Source: Lysobacteraceae bacterium NML03-0222
GTDB lineage: Bacteria; Pseudomonadota; Gammaproteobacteria; Xanthomonadales; Xanthomonadaceae
NCBI GenBank assembly: GCA_002798195.1
Contig: NWQM01000004.1
Coordinates: 310,001-374,000 of the forward strand
Direction: 5' to 3'
DNA: 64,000 bases
Position 1 is the stretch's first letter, and each line of letters begins with the position of its first letter. Of this stretch, positions 14,790-23,086 are shown piece by piece. Below the pieces are notes generated by a model that worked only from the letters and a program-made list of their open reading frames with translations, made no database searches and was not told where the DNA came from. A program made the position numbers and the translations under genes.

Positions 14790-17132
14790 GTGCCCAAATT
14801 CACCGCCCTTGCCGTCTTTCTTGCTGCCTGCCTCTCCCCTGTCATGAGCCATGCCCAAACCGCGCACGCACCCGCACAACTGACTGGCGAAGACTACGCC
14901 CGCGCCGAAAGCCTGCTGGCGCATCGCCTGAACCCGCTGCTTGATGGCGAGGTGAGAAGCCTCACTTGGCAGGCCGATGGCCGCTTGTTCTGGCTGGAGA
15001 TGAATCACGGAATTTCTCGCCCGATGTTGTGGGATATCGCCCGCAACCAGCAGGCAAACCTGCGTTTTGCCAAGCATGAGGCGGCCGCACAAAGTTTGAG
15101 TCGCGTGCATGGCAAGACCGTCTCGCAAGACCTGTTTTTACGCATGCAAAACCCGCAGCTGGACGCCACGCATATCGCTTTTGGCTATGAGGGTGAAAAC
15201 TACCGTTGCAGTTTCGATTTCAAGGACTGCCGCAAAACCTCATCCGAAAACCACAGCGCCACGGCGCCTGCGGTGAAATCGCCCGACGGTCAGCGCGAAG
15301 TCTTTATCCGCGAGCACAATCTGTGGCTGCGCGACATCAAAACCGGCCGGGAAACCCTGCTCACCCACGATGGCGAGCAGGATTATGGCTATGCCACCGA
15401 CAATGCCGGTTGGGTGCACAGCGATCGCCCCATCGTGCTGTGGTCACCGGATTCGCGCCGCATCGCCACTTTCCGCCACGATGGCCGCAAGGTCAGGCAG
15501 ATGACCATGGTCGGCACCCAGCCCGGCGCGCCGGAAGTGCAGCAATGGCGCTATCCGTTTGTCGGCGACGCGCATGTGTTCATGATCGAGCGCATGGTGA
15601 TTGACCTCTCCGGCGACGCACCGCGGCTGGTGCCGCTACAAATGCCGCCGGATTTCCACCGCTCCACCAGTTGCGACCACATCAGCTGCGATGGCGGCTG
15701 GGAAGATGTGCAATGGGCGGCCGATGGCAAAACCCTGGCCTTTGTCAGCACCGACAGAGGCCACAAGAGCGCCACCCTGCGCATTGCCGATGCGGCCACC
15801 GGCCAAGTGCGCGATGTTTTTCTGGAAACGGTCAAGACCCAGTTTGAAAGCGGCATCGGCGGCGTGGTCAACTGGCGCTATCTGCCTGAATCGGGCGAAT
15901 TCCTGTGGTGGACGCAGAAGTCCGACTGGGGGCATCTGTATCTGCATGACCTGGCGACCGGCAAGCAAAAACACGCCGTCACCGAAGGCGCCTGGAATGT
16001 GCGCGAGGTGCTGCATCTGGATAGCGCAAGCCGCACCGTCTGGTTTTATGGGCAGGGGCGTGAAGCCGGGCGCGACCCATACTTGAAGCATCTGTACCGC
16101 GCCAGCCTTGATGGCGGGCAGGTGCAGCTCTTGACCCCGGAAGATGCCGACCACCGCGTCAGCATTTCCAAAGATGGCGCGTTCTTTGTCGATACCCATT
16201 CCAGCATCACGCAAGCGCCGGTGACGGTGCTGCGGCGCATGCGCGATGGCGAGCAAATCCACGAGCTGGCGCGCGCCAATACCCAGCGCCTTGAAGCCGC
16301 CGGCTGGCGCGCACCGGAAAAGTTCGTGGTCAAAGGTCGCGATGGCGCAACCGATATCCACGGCATGCTGTGGAAGCCCTCGCATTTTGATGCCAGCAAG
16401 AAATACCCCATCGTCAACTACATCTATCCCGGCCCGCAGGTCGGCTCAATCCGCACCCGTGGCTTTGCCGCCGCGCATGGCGACCATCAATCACTGGCCG
16501 AGCTGGGTTTCATCGTGGTGGCGATGGATGGTATGGGCACCCCCGGCCGCAGCAAGGCATTCCAGGATGCCTATTACGGCAACATGATTGACAACACCCT
16601 GCCCGACCAAGTGGCTGGGATGCAGCAACTGGCTGCGCGCCATGCCTGGATTGACCTTGACCGCGCCGGTATCTGGGGGCACTCCGGTGGCGGCAATGCC
16701 ACCGCCACGGCGATGTTCCGCTACCCGGAGTTCTTCAAGGTCGGCGTCTCGCAGGCGGGCAATCACAATAACCTCAGCTACGAGGACGACTGGGCCGAGC
16801 GCTATCACGGCCTGATGGTGAAAAACCCCGACGGCAGCAGCAATTACACTGGCCAGGACAACGCCCACTACGCCGAGCACCTCAAGGGCAAATTGTTCCT
16901 GATTCACGGCATGATGGATGACAATGTGCCGGTGCAAAACACGCTGCTGGTGGTCGATGCCCTGACCCGCGCCAACAAGGATTTCGACCTGTTGCTGCTG
17001 CCGCATGCCCGCCACGGCTTTGGTACCGGCGATGTCGGTATGTACGTGATGCGCCGGCGCTGGGATTACTTTGTCCGCCATCTGCTCGGCGCCGAACCAC
17101 CGGCACAATACAAGCTGGAAGCAGCCCGCTAA
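14790..17132 (+). CDS. S9 family dipeptidyl peptidase (DPP-IV-like)
   Basis: A 780-residue secreted serine peptidase with a GTG start, a signal peptide (PKFTALAVFLAACLSPVMSHA), a large N-terminal beta-propeller domain (about 60-520, with LTWQADGRLFW and VLWSPDSRRIATFRHD), and a C-terminal alpha/beta hydrolase. The catalytic serine is in GHSGGGN near residue 632, followed by the aspartate in HGMMDDNVP near 710 and the histidine in HARHGFG near 742. Such enzymes cleave dipeptides from peptide N-termini in the periplasm or outside. The first 200 bases upstream (14592-14789) hold no recognisable gene. Confidence 0.93.
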   Translation: MPKFTALAVFLAACLSPVMSHAQTAHAPAQLTGEDYARAESLLAHRLNPLLDGEVRSLTWQADGRLFWLEMNHGISRPMLWDIARNQQANLRFAKHEAAAQSLSRVHGKTVSQDLFLRMQNPQLDATHIAFGYEGENYRCSFDFKDCRKTSSENHSATAPAVKSPDGQREVFIREHNLWLRDIKTGRETLLTHDGEQDYGYATDNAGWVHSDRPIVLWSPDSRRIATFRHDGRKVRQMTMVGTQPGAPEVQQWRYPFVGDAHVFMIERMVIDLSGDAPRLVPLQMPPDFHRSTSCDHISCDGGWEDVQWAADGKTLAFVSTDRGHKSATLRIADAATGQVRDVFLETVKTQFESGIGGVVNWRYLPESGEFLWWTQKSDWGHLYLHDLATGKQKHAVTEGAWNVREVLHLDSASRTVWFYGQGREAGRDPYLKHLYRASLDGGQVQLLTPEDADHRVSISKDGAFFVDTHSSITQAPVTVLRRMRDGEQIHELARANTQRLEAAGWRAPEKFVVKGRDGATDIHGMLWKPSHFDASKKYPIVNYIYPGPQVGSIRTRGFAAAHGDHQSLAELGFIVVAMDGMGTPGRSKAFQDAYYGNMIDNTLPDQVAGMQQLAARHAWIDLDRAGIWGHSGGGNATATAMFRYPEFFKVGVSQAGNHNNLSYEDDWAERYHGLMVKNPDGSSNYTGQDNAHYAEHLKGKLFLIHGMMDDNVPVQNTLLVVDALTRANKDFDLLLLPHARHGFGTGDVGMYVMRRRWDYFVRHLLGAEPPAQYKLEAAR

Positions 17133-17165
17133 CCCCTGTCCTGCCCGGAGTTGCCTGCTCCGCGC

Positions 17166-17771
17166 TTAATCACCCGCCTTGATGCAGCCATACCGCCGCA
17201 TGCTGGCAAGAATGGCCGATGCACTGGCCGGATTGCTGCCCAACTGCGCCCGCAACTCCTTGCAGATGCCAGCCTGACTCAAGCTGTGCAACCTGCCGCC
17301 CAAGGAACTATCGCGAAACGCCAGCCGCATGCGGGCGCGCGTGGCTTCCATTCGCGCCGGCTGGCGCTGCAAGGGGTCGCGCACAAAGTCCTCGCCCGGA
17401 CGCGTTATTGACTGCGCTGGTGATGCGCCCGCCACAAACCAGTCATCCGGCCTGTCGGTTACCGGGATTGCCGGTTGCTCCGTATCTGCCACTGCCCTCG
17501 AAGACCTTGGCACAGCTTTTTGTTGCGGCATCTGCCGTGTTCTTGGCTGTGACTGCACGATATTTTGTGCTGGCTCGGTCGCCAATTCCGGTTTGGGCTT
17601 CGGGATGAAGAACAACTGCACCCGGTTTTGCGATGGCTCAGGCGCAACCGATACCCATGCCTGACGCTGCGCTGTCAGCAGATAGCAAACAAAGAACGCA
17701 TTGACCGACAACGCCACCCACCAGGCTGCAATCCTTGTCTTGTCCACAGCGCCTATCCTGCCGAATGCCAT
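17166..17771 (-). CDS. Single-pass membrane protein of unknown function
   Basis: The frame gives a 201-residue protein from the ATG at 17771: a short cytoplasmic start, one TM helix (about residues 14-36, IAAWWVALSVNAFFVCYLL), a proline- and glutamine-rich linker, and a C-terminal block with GICKELRAQLGSNPASASAILASMRRYGC containing two cysteines. The layout suggests an inner-membrane-anchored periplasmic protein. The frame is open further upstream to 17870, but that would overlap the start of the yqhA-like gene. No family recognised. Confidence 0.6.
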   Translation of the reverse strand: MAFGRIGAVDKTRIAAWWVALSVNAFFVCYLLTAQRQAWVSVAPEPSQNRVQLFFIPKPKPELATEPAQNIVQSQPRTRQMPQQKAVPRSSRAVADTEQPAIPVTDRPDDWFVAGASPAQSITRPGEDFVRDPLQRQPARMEATRARMRLAFRDSSLGGRLHSLSQAGICKELRAQLGSNPASASAILASMRRYGCIKAGD

Positions 17772-17862
17772 CAGGACGTGTTTTATCACAGTCTCGCGGC
17801 GCGCTTTGACATTCACCCGGCAGCCGCTAACCTTGCACGCCTTCAACCTTACCCATATCCCC

Positions 17863-18423
17863 ATGTCCAAGCACGACCAACCCTATAAATACGAGCCCAT
17901 GGCCTTTCTGCCGCGCCTGATTTTTGCCTCGCGCTGGCTGCAGCTACCGCTGTATCTGGGCCTGATTGTCGCCCAGGCGGTGTATGTGTTCCTGTTCATG
18001 AAGGAGCTGTGGCACCTGATCACCCATGCCACCGAATGGGGTGAGCTGGAAATCATGCTGATGGTGTTGGGGCTGATTGATGTGGTGATGATTTCCAACC
18101 TGCTGGTGATGGTGATTGTCGGCGGCTACGAAACCTTCGTTTCGCGCCTGCGACTGGAAGGCCATCCCGACCAACCCGAATGGCTCAGCCACGTCAATGC
18201 CAGCGTATTGAAGGTGAAATTGGCCATGGCCATCATCGGCATTTCCTCCATTCACCTTCTGAAAACCTTCATCGCCATCGGCAACCTCGGCGCAGAAGGC
18301 TCCCCCTACACCGCACAGGGTGTGTTGTGGCAAACCATCATCCACTGCGTGTTCATCCTCTCGGCCATCGGCATCGCCTGGACTGACAAGCTGATGATGT
18401 CGGCCAGCAGCAAGCACCACTGA
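17863..18423 (+). CDS. UPF0114 (YqhA) family membrane protein
   Basis: A 186-residue integral membrane protein starting MSKHDQPYKYEP, with helices around LPLYLGLIVAQAVYVFLFM, IMLMVLGLIDVVMISNLLVMVIVGGYETF, KLAMAIIGISSIHLLKTF and TIIHCVFILSAIGIAW, matching the UPF0114/YqhA family over its length. The family is uncharacterised; it is related in topology to small MscS-independent membrane proteins. It is divergent from the gene at 17166 and followed by a strong terminator. Confidence 0.93.
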   Translation: MSKHDQPYKYEPMAFLPRLIFASRWLQLPLYLGLIVAQAVYVFLFMKELWHLITHATEWGELEIMLMVLGLIDVVMISNLLVMVIVGGYETFVSRLRLEGHPDQPEWLSHVNASVLKVKLAMAIIGISSIHLLKTFIAIGNLGAEGSPYTAQGVLWQTIIHCVFILSAIGIAWTDKLMMSASSKHH

Positions 18424-18445
18424 TTGATAGCCCGATCGCAAACCA

Positions 18446-18475
18446 GAAGGCCAGACTCAAGTCTGGCCTTCTTTC
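18446..18475 (+). terminator. Rho-independent terminator (bidirectional)
   Basis: AGAAGGCCAGAC / TCAA / GTCTGGCCTTCT followed by TT: a 12-bp perfect stem 22 bases after the stop at 18423. It lies between convergent genes and could also end the leftward ribH-nusB-thiL transcript. Confidence 0.85.
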
Positions 18476-18506
18476 ATCAAGGCATCACTCTGCCAAGCGC
18501 ATTGGG

Positions 18507-19460
18507 CTAACGCGCTGCGAAGTGCTCAAATCCGCTGCGGCTTGTCTTTACTGGCTCACCGGACAGCATGGCGGTGATGCCCTGTCCTGCACAAACACGG
18601 CCTATGCGGGTCACTGCGGTGCCACAGGCCAGGGCGCGGCTACGGATTGTTTCGCGCAAGGCCGGTGCTGCGGTAAAGCACAGCTCGTAGTCATCACCGC
18701 CGCTGTCTTGCCAATGCCACCGTGTTTGCGGCTCAACGCCCAGCGCCTGCAAGGCAGCCGATACGGGCAGCTGTTCGAGTTCAATGTCAATGGCGACCGC
18801 GCTGGCCTCGGCAATATGCCCGGCATCGGCGAGCAGGCCATCGGAAATATCAACCGCGGCATGAGCCAGACCGGCCAGTGTCTGCCCCAGTGCCAGCCGC
18901 GGCGTGGGGCGGTCAAGCCGGGTGCGCAGGGCTTGCGGGATGTCGTGACCTTGCTGCCACAAAGCTAGCGCTGCAGCGGCATCGCCCAATGTGCCGCTGA
19001 CCCAAACATCATCGTTTGGCTGTGCGGCATCGCGACGCAGCGCTTGGTCAGGCGCAATCAGGCCAATCACGCTGACGCAGACCGATAGCGGCCCGCGCGT
19101 GGTATCACCGCCAATCAGGCTCAAGCCGTGCTCCCCGGCCAGCTGCATGAAACCGTCGATAAAACCATCCAGCCAATCCGGGTCGGCCTCCGGCAATGAC
19201 AGCGACAGGCTGCCCCAAGCCGGCTGTGCGCCCATAGCCGCCAGGTCAGAGAGATTCACCGCCAGCGCCTTCCAGCCGATGTCGAAGCTGTGCGTCTGCG
19301 GCGGGAAATGCACGCCGTGGTTCAGCGTGTCGGTTGCCACGACCAGCTGCATTCCCGCAGGCGGGGCGATGAGTGCGGCATCATCGCCAATGCCCAGCAC
19401 CACATCCGGCCGCGTCTGGCTGCGGCGGCGGATGCGTTCAATCAGGTCGAACTCGGCCAC
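18507..19460 (-). CDS. thiL: Thiamine-monophosphate kinase
   Basis: A 317-residue ThiL: the N-terminal EFDLIERIRRR...LGIGDDAALI motif, then TDTLNHGVHFP, WKALAVNLSDLAAMGAQP, GGDTTRGPLSV, VDISDGLLAD and GGDDYELCFTA, all diagnostic. It phosphorylates thiamine monophosphate to thiamine pyrophosphate, the last step of the pathway that includes ThiC in this window and the ligand of thiC's riboswitch. It follows nusB by 12 bases in the order ribH-nusB-thiL, a common proteobacterial cluster. Confidence 0.96.
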   Translation of the reverse strand: MAEFDLIERIRRRSQTRPDVVLGIGDDAALIAPPAGMQLVVATDTLNHGVHFPPQTHSFDIGWKALAVNLSDLAAMGAQPAWGSLSLSLPEADPDWLDGFIDGFMQLAGEHGLSLIGGDTTRGPLSVCVSVIGLIAPDQALRRDAAQPNDDVWVSGTLGDAAAALALWQQGHDIPQALRTRLDRPTPRLALGQTLAGLAHAAVDISDGLLADAGHIAEASAVAIDIELEQLPVSAALQALGVEPQTRWHWQDSGGDDYELCFTAAPALRETIRSRALACGTAVTRIGRVCAGQGITAMLSGEPVKTSRSGFEHFAAR

Positions 19461-19472
19461 GGCCTGCCGCCA

Positions 19473-19940
19473 TCAGCGCTGCTTGGCGGCGTTCACTTCC
19501 ACACTGCGCCATTCGGCCGCCAGTTTGTCCAGCACGCCATTGACATAGGTATGACCGTGGTCGGCGCCGAAGCGTTTGGCCGTTTCGATGGCCTCGTTGA
19601 TGACCACCCGATACGGCACATCCTTGCGCTGGTGCAGCTCGTAAGCGGCGATGCGCAGCACTGCGCGCTCCACCGGGTCAACCTCTTCCACCGCGCGATC
19701 AATATGCGGCGCAAGCCCGGCATCGAGCACGGCGGTATCGTTGATAACGCCGCGCACCAAGTCCTCAAAATAAGCAAGGTCGGCGATTTCATGCGCCTGC
19801 TCGTGAGCGAACTGTGCCAGGATTTGCTGCGCCACACCGCCGGAAAGCTGCCAGGCATAGATGGCCTGCATGGCGCGGCGACGGGCGCGGGTGCGATGCA
19901 CCGGGTCAATCCCCTGCGGGCGACGCGATTGCGGCTTCAT
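19473..19940 (-). CDS. nusB: Transcription antitermination factor NusB
   Basis: A 155-residue protein with RRRAMQAIYAWQLSG near the start, VDPVERAVLRIAAYEL in the middle and VVINEAIETAKRFGADHGHTYVNGVLDKLA near the end, the standard NusB signature. It binds boxA RNA with NusE (S10) to promote antitermination of rRNA transcription. Its start overlaps the ribH stop by four bases (ATGA), so the two are translationally coupled. Confidence 0.97.
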   Translation of the reverse strand: MKPQSRRPQGIDPVHRTRARRRAMQAIYAWQLSGGVAQQILAQFAHEQAHEIADLAYFEDLVRGVINDTAVLDAGLAPHIDRAVEEVDPVERAVLRIAAYELHQRKDVPYRVVINEAIETAKRFGADHGHTYVNGVLDKLAAEWRSVEVNAAKQR

Positions 19941-20509
19941 GGCTTCAGCTCCTGGCTGCTTGCAATGAATTTTTCAACATCAAAAACGCCCTCGGGGTCG
20001 TCCTCGAAGCCCAGCAAAAAACCATCGGACTGTGCTTCGGCATCAACCAGTTGGTCGAACAAATCCAGCATTTCGATGGCGGCAATGGCCGCTTCTTCAC
20101 CCTTGTTGCCATGCACGCCACCGGCACGCGCCCTGGCGTCCTCCACCGTTTCCACCGCCAGCACGCCATTGCTGATGGGCAGATTGCTCGCCAGAGCCAG
20201 CTCCATCAGCGCCTTGGCGCAGTTATCGGCCACATGTTCGTAATGGCGGGTATCGCCGCGCACCACGCAACCGAGCGTGATGATGGCATCGTGGCGGCTG
20301 CCCAGCGACAATTGCCGCGCCACCTGCGGGATTTCCCAGGCACCGGGCACGCGGATGATATCGATTTTTTCCTCATCCACACCATTGTCCAGCAGCGCCT
20401 TGCGCGCGCCTTCGACCAGTGCTTCTGTGATTTGCGCATTCCAGCGGCTGACGATAATCGCAAAGCAGGCATCGGCATCCGCCCGCAAATTGCCTTCAAA
20501 AACGCTCAT
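19937..20509 (-). CDS. ribH: 6,7-dimethyl-8-ribityllumazine synthase
   Basis: A 190-residue lumazine synthase with FAIIVSRWNAQITEALVEGA, VPGAWEIPQVARQL, LGCVVRGDTRHYEHVADNCAKAL, SNGVLAVETVEDARARAGG and NKGEEAAIAAIEM. It condenses the ribitylaminouracil intermediate with dihydroxybutanone phosphate in riboflavin synthesis. Relative to common RibH (about 155 residues) it carries about 30 extra C-terminal residues, rich in acidic amino acids (EDDPEGVFDVEKF). It is the first gene of the leftward ribH-nusB-thiL cluster. Confidence 0.96.
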   Translation of the reverse strand: MSVFEGNLRADADACFAIIVSRWNAQITEALVEGARKALLDNGVDEEKIDIIRVPGAWEIPQVARQLSLGSRHDAIITLGCVVRGDTRHYEHVADNCAKALMELALASNLPISNGVLAVETVEDARARAGGVHGNKGEEAAIAAIEMLDLFDQLVDAEAQSDGFLLGFEDDPEGVFDVEKFIASSQELKP

Positions 20510-20533
20510 GGAAAATTTCCGGAAAGGGGATGG

Positions 20534-22525
20534 CTATTCTACTGCGCACGCTTTGAAAAACACTTGCACATCGGACAGATCGCGCGTGCGCGGCATCGGC
20601 GGCAATGAATTCATGAACACCTGCCCGTAGCTTTTTTCACTCAGGCGCGGGTCACACAGCACTAGCACGCCGCGGTCATGGATGGTGCGAATCAGCCGCC
20701 CTGCCCCTTGCTTGAGCGCAATCACCGCCTGCGGCAGTTGCTCATCGCGGAACGGGTTGCCACCGCTGCGGCGCACGGCCTCCAGCCGCGCCTCGAATAC
20801 CGGGTCATCGGGCGCGGCAAACGGCAGCTTGTCGATGATGACCACCGATAGCGCATCCCCGGCTACATCCACGCCTTCACGAAAACTGGCCGTACCCAGC
20901 AGCACGCCATTGCCCGAATCCCGAAACTGCTGCAACAGCTGCGCGCGCGAGGCTTCACCCTGTACGAACAAAGGCCAGGGCACATCCAGCCGCCCGCGCA
21001 GCAACGTGGCTGCCTCGCGCAAGGCGCGATGCGAGGCAAACAGCAAAAACGCCCGGCCTTGTGATGCCTGCAATACCGGCAGCGCCGCCTCCACGACCGC
21101 CTCGGTAAAACCGAAGGCCGAAGGCGCGGGCAGGCGTTTGGGCAAATAGCAAAGCGCCTGCCTGGGCCAATCGAAAGGCCCGGGCTCGATGCGGGTCTTG
21201 GGCTGCCATAGCCCCAGGCGTTTGGATACATGGATGAACTCACCGCCCACAGTCAGCGTGGCGGACGTAAACACCCAGGCTGCCTGTGAGCGCTCCCGGT
21301 GGCGGCGCAAGGGGCCGGATACATCCAACGGCGTGCGTTGCAGGCGAAAGCCCTTGGGCGTGAGCTCATACCAATACACATTGTCGCTGCCGGGGTCAGG
21401 GCTGCGCTCGTCCAGTTCTTCCTGCGGTGCGTCTTCAGGCTTGTTCCAGGCCTCCAGCCAGCGCGAGAGCCGCGCCTCAACCTCCACCACGCGCGCATGG
21501 GCAGTATCCAGACCGGGATTGGCCTCGCGCCACGGGTTGAGCGCCTCAATCAGGCTTTGCAAGGCAACTTGCAGTGCATCAAAGGCCGTGACCACGGCTT
21601 CGTTTTCCAGCGCCCGGCTGCGCGTGCCGCGGATCGGCAGACCATCCATCGCCACGCGCAACTCACGCACGCTTTGCTCCAGCGCTAGTGCAAATGGCTG
21701 CAATGCCGCCAGACCTGCCGTGGTTTGCCGGGCTTCGTGAATCACATCGCGCGCCAGCTCCACCAGAAGCCGCGCACCAATGCCCTCACCAAAAAATTGC
21801 GCGGCCAACTCCGGCAACTGATGCGCCTCATCAACAATGAAAGTCTGCGCACCGGGAAGGATTTCGCCAAAGCCCTCCTGCTTCAACGCAAGGTCGGCCA
21901 GCAACAAATGGTGATTGACCACCACCACATCCGCCGACTGCGCCCGCTGCCGCGCCTGCACCACAAAGCAGTCGCCAAAAAACGGGCAATCACTGCCCAG
22001 ACAGTTCTCGTTGGTGGAAGTCACCAAGGCAAATACCGGCGATTCTTCCGGCATGCCTTCGAGCTCGGCCAGATCCCCAAAACGGGTACGGCCACTCCAG
22101 GCCACAATGCGCTGAAACTGCGATATCTGCTCTTTGCTGGTAAAACGCGGCTCGCCCTTGGCCTGCTCCATGCGGTAGCGGCACAGATAATTGGCGCGCC
22201 CCTTGAGCAGCGCCGACTTGTGGCCGACACCCAAGGCCTTGCGCACCCGTGGCAAGTCGCGGTGATAAAGCTGGTCTTGCAGCGCGCGCGTACCGGTGCT
22301 GATGATGGTTTTTTTGCCTGAAAGCAGCGCCGGCACCAGATACGCATAAGTCTTGCCTGTCCCGGTACCGGCCTCGGCCAGCAAGGTATCGACTTCATCG
22401 ATGCACTCGGCAATCGCCACCGCCAACGCCTGCTGCCCGGCACGCGGTACAAAACCGGCAATTTCCTTCGCCAGTGCACCATTTTCTGCCAGCGCCTCGG
22501 CGGTCTTTCCAGCCAGCTTCATCAC
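20534..22525 (-). CDS. DinG/YoaA-family ATP-dependent DNA helicase
   Basis: A 663-residue XPD-like superfamily 2 helicase: Walker A EAGTGTGKT near residue 53, a cysteine cluster (NYLCRYR and NENCLGSDCPFFGDC) that should bind a [4Fe-4S] cluster, DEAH in FIVDEAHQLPELAA, and C-terminal helicase motifs such as LLGTASFREGVDVAG and QGAGRLIRT. It unwinds DNA 5'-3' and acts in repair or replication stress. Length and cysteine layout fit YoaA/DinG; the exact orthologue is not settled. It is followed by ribH 25 bases away on the same strand and has its own likely promoter at 22552. Confidence 0.92.
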   Translation of the reverse strand: MMKLAGKTAEALAENGALAKEIAGFVPRAGQQALAVAIAECIDEVDTLLAEAGTGTGKTYAYLVPALLSGKKTIISTGTRALQDQLYHRDLPRVRKALGVGHKSALLKGRANYLCRYRMEQAKGEPRFTSKEQISQFQRIVAWSGRTRFGDLAELEGMPEESPVFALVTSTNENCLGSDCPFFGDCFVVQARQRAQSADVVVVNHHLLLADLALKQEGFGEILPGAQTFIVDEAHQLPELAAQFFGEGIGARLLVELARDVIHEARQTTAGLAALQPFALALEQSVRELRVAMDGLPIRGTRSRALENEAVVTAFDALQVALQSLIEALNPWREANPGLDTAHARVVEVEARLSRWLEAWNKPEDAPQEELDERSPDPGSDNVYWYELTPKGFRLQRTPLDVSGPLRRHRERSQAAWVFTSATLTVGGEFIHVSKRLGLWQPKTRIEPGPFDWPRQALCYLPKRLPAPSAFGFTEAVVEAALPVLQASQGRAFLLFASHRALREAATLLRGRLDVPWPLFVQGEASRAQLLQQFRDSGNGVLLGTASFREGVDVAGDALSVVIIDKLPFAAPDDPVFEARLEAVRRSGGNPFRDEQLPQAVIALKQGAGRLIRTIHDRGVLVLCDPRLSEKSYGQVFMNSLPPMPRTRDLSDVQVFFKACAVE

Positions 22526-22551
22526 GATACCGGGAACCCAAACAGCTGGCG

Positions 22552-22557
22552 ATTATA
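22552..22557 (-). promoter_or_regulatory. -10 box for the dinG-type helicase gene
   Basis: A perfect TATAAT on the minus strand, 27 bases before the helicase start codon. The -35 region at the proper distance is poor (TCGGGT), so this is only half of a strong promoter. The first 190 bases to the right (to 22717) show no gene. Confidence 0.45.
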
Positions 22558-22717
22558 GCCCGCCCCAATGGCGCACCCGATATTGATGCGCCGCAGCTTG
22601 CAATCTTCCAGGTTCGAGCGTAATTAAATGAATCTCTGGCAGAGCCACCTGTCTACACGGGATAACTGCATGCCAGCTGGTTTTCAATTTGACTCCTCAA
22701 GTCCATGGAGAAGAAGG

Positions 22718-22912
22718 ATGGGAAGGATTGATGTTGAGCGCCGTATCAATAAATTGGCCATGCGCCGTACGCTATCCATAGTCATGGTAGTGATCGCTGA
22801 CTTGATAGCTGCAGAAAGTACTCAGGCACGTCGGCAGGTATTGGATCGCGTTGTTGTTCGTGGTGATCGTGGAAGCTGGGGTTGGGATTTTCTCTGGGAT
22901 TTTGGCATTTAA
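22718..22912 (+). pseudogene. 5' end of the RHS gene, cut off by an in-frame TAA
   Basis: From the ATG at 22718 (directly after GAGAAGAAGG) this frame encodes an N-terminus with a plausible signal peptide (MRRTLSIVMVVIADLIAAESTQA from the ATG at 22760), then QVLDRVVVRGDRGSWGWDFLWDF, and ends at TAA 22910-22912. It is in the same frame as the large RHS frame. Between the TAA and 23087 the frame reads on without a stop or a canonical start (EPDYYLDFPDLGEYDPDYQQ..., then DDCGDIAATAGRN), which resembles the N-terminal region of secreted RHS proteins. The single nonsense codon therefore separates the export signal from the body. Confidence 0.7.
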
Positions 22913-23086
22913 TATGCCCATGGAATTCGCGAGCCCGATTACTACCTTGACTTCCCTGACCTTGGAGAATATGACCCTGACTATCAACAGCCCGCGTGGA
23001 TAGATTTTGATTCAAAAGCTCCAGATCCAGATGACTGTGGTGATATCGCTGCTACCGCCGGCCGCAATATCCTGATTGGCAATCCC

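Noticed and set aside
13707..15128. 473-residue frame on the minus strand
   Set aside because: Antisense to the LysR gene and the start of the S9 peptidase; no domain seen.
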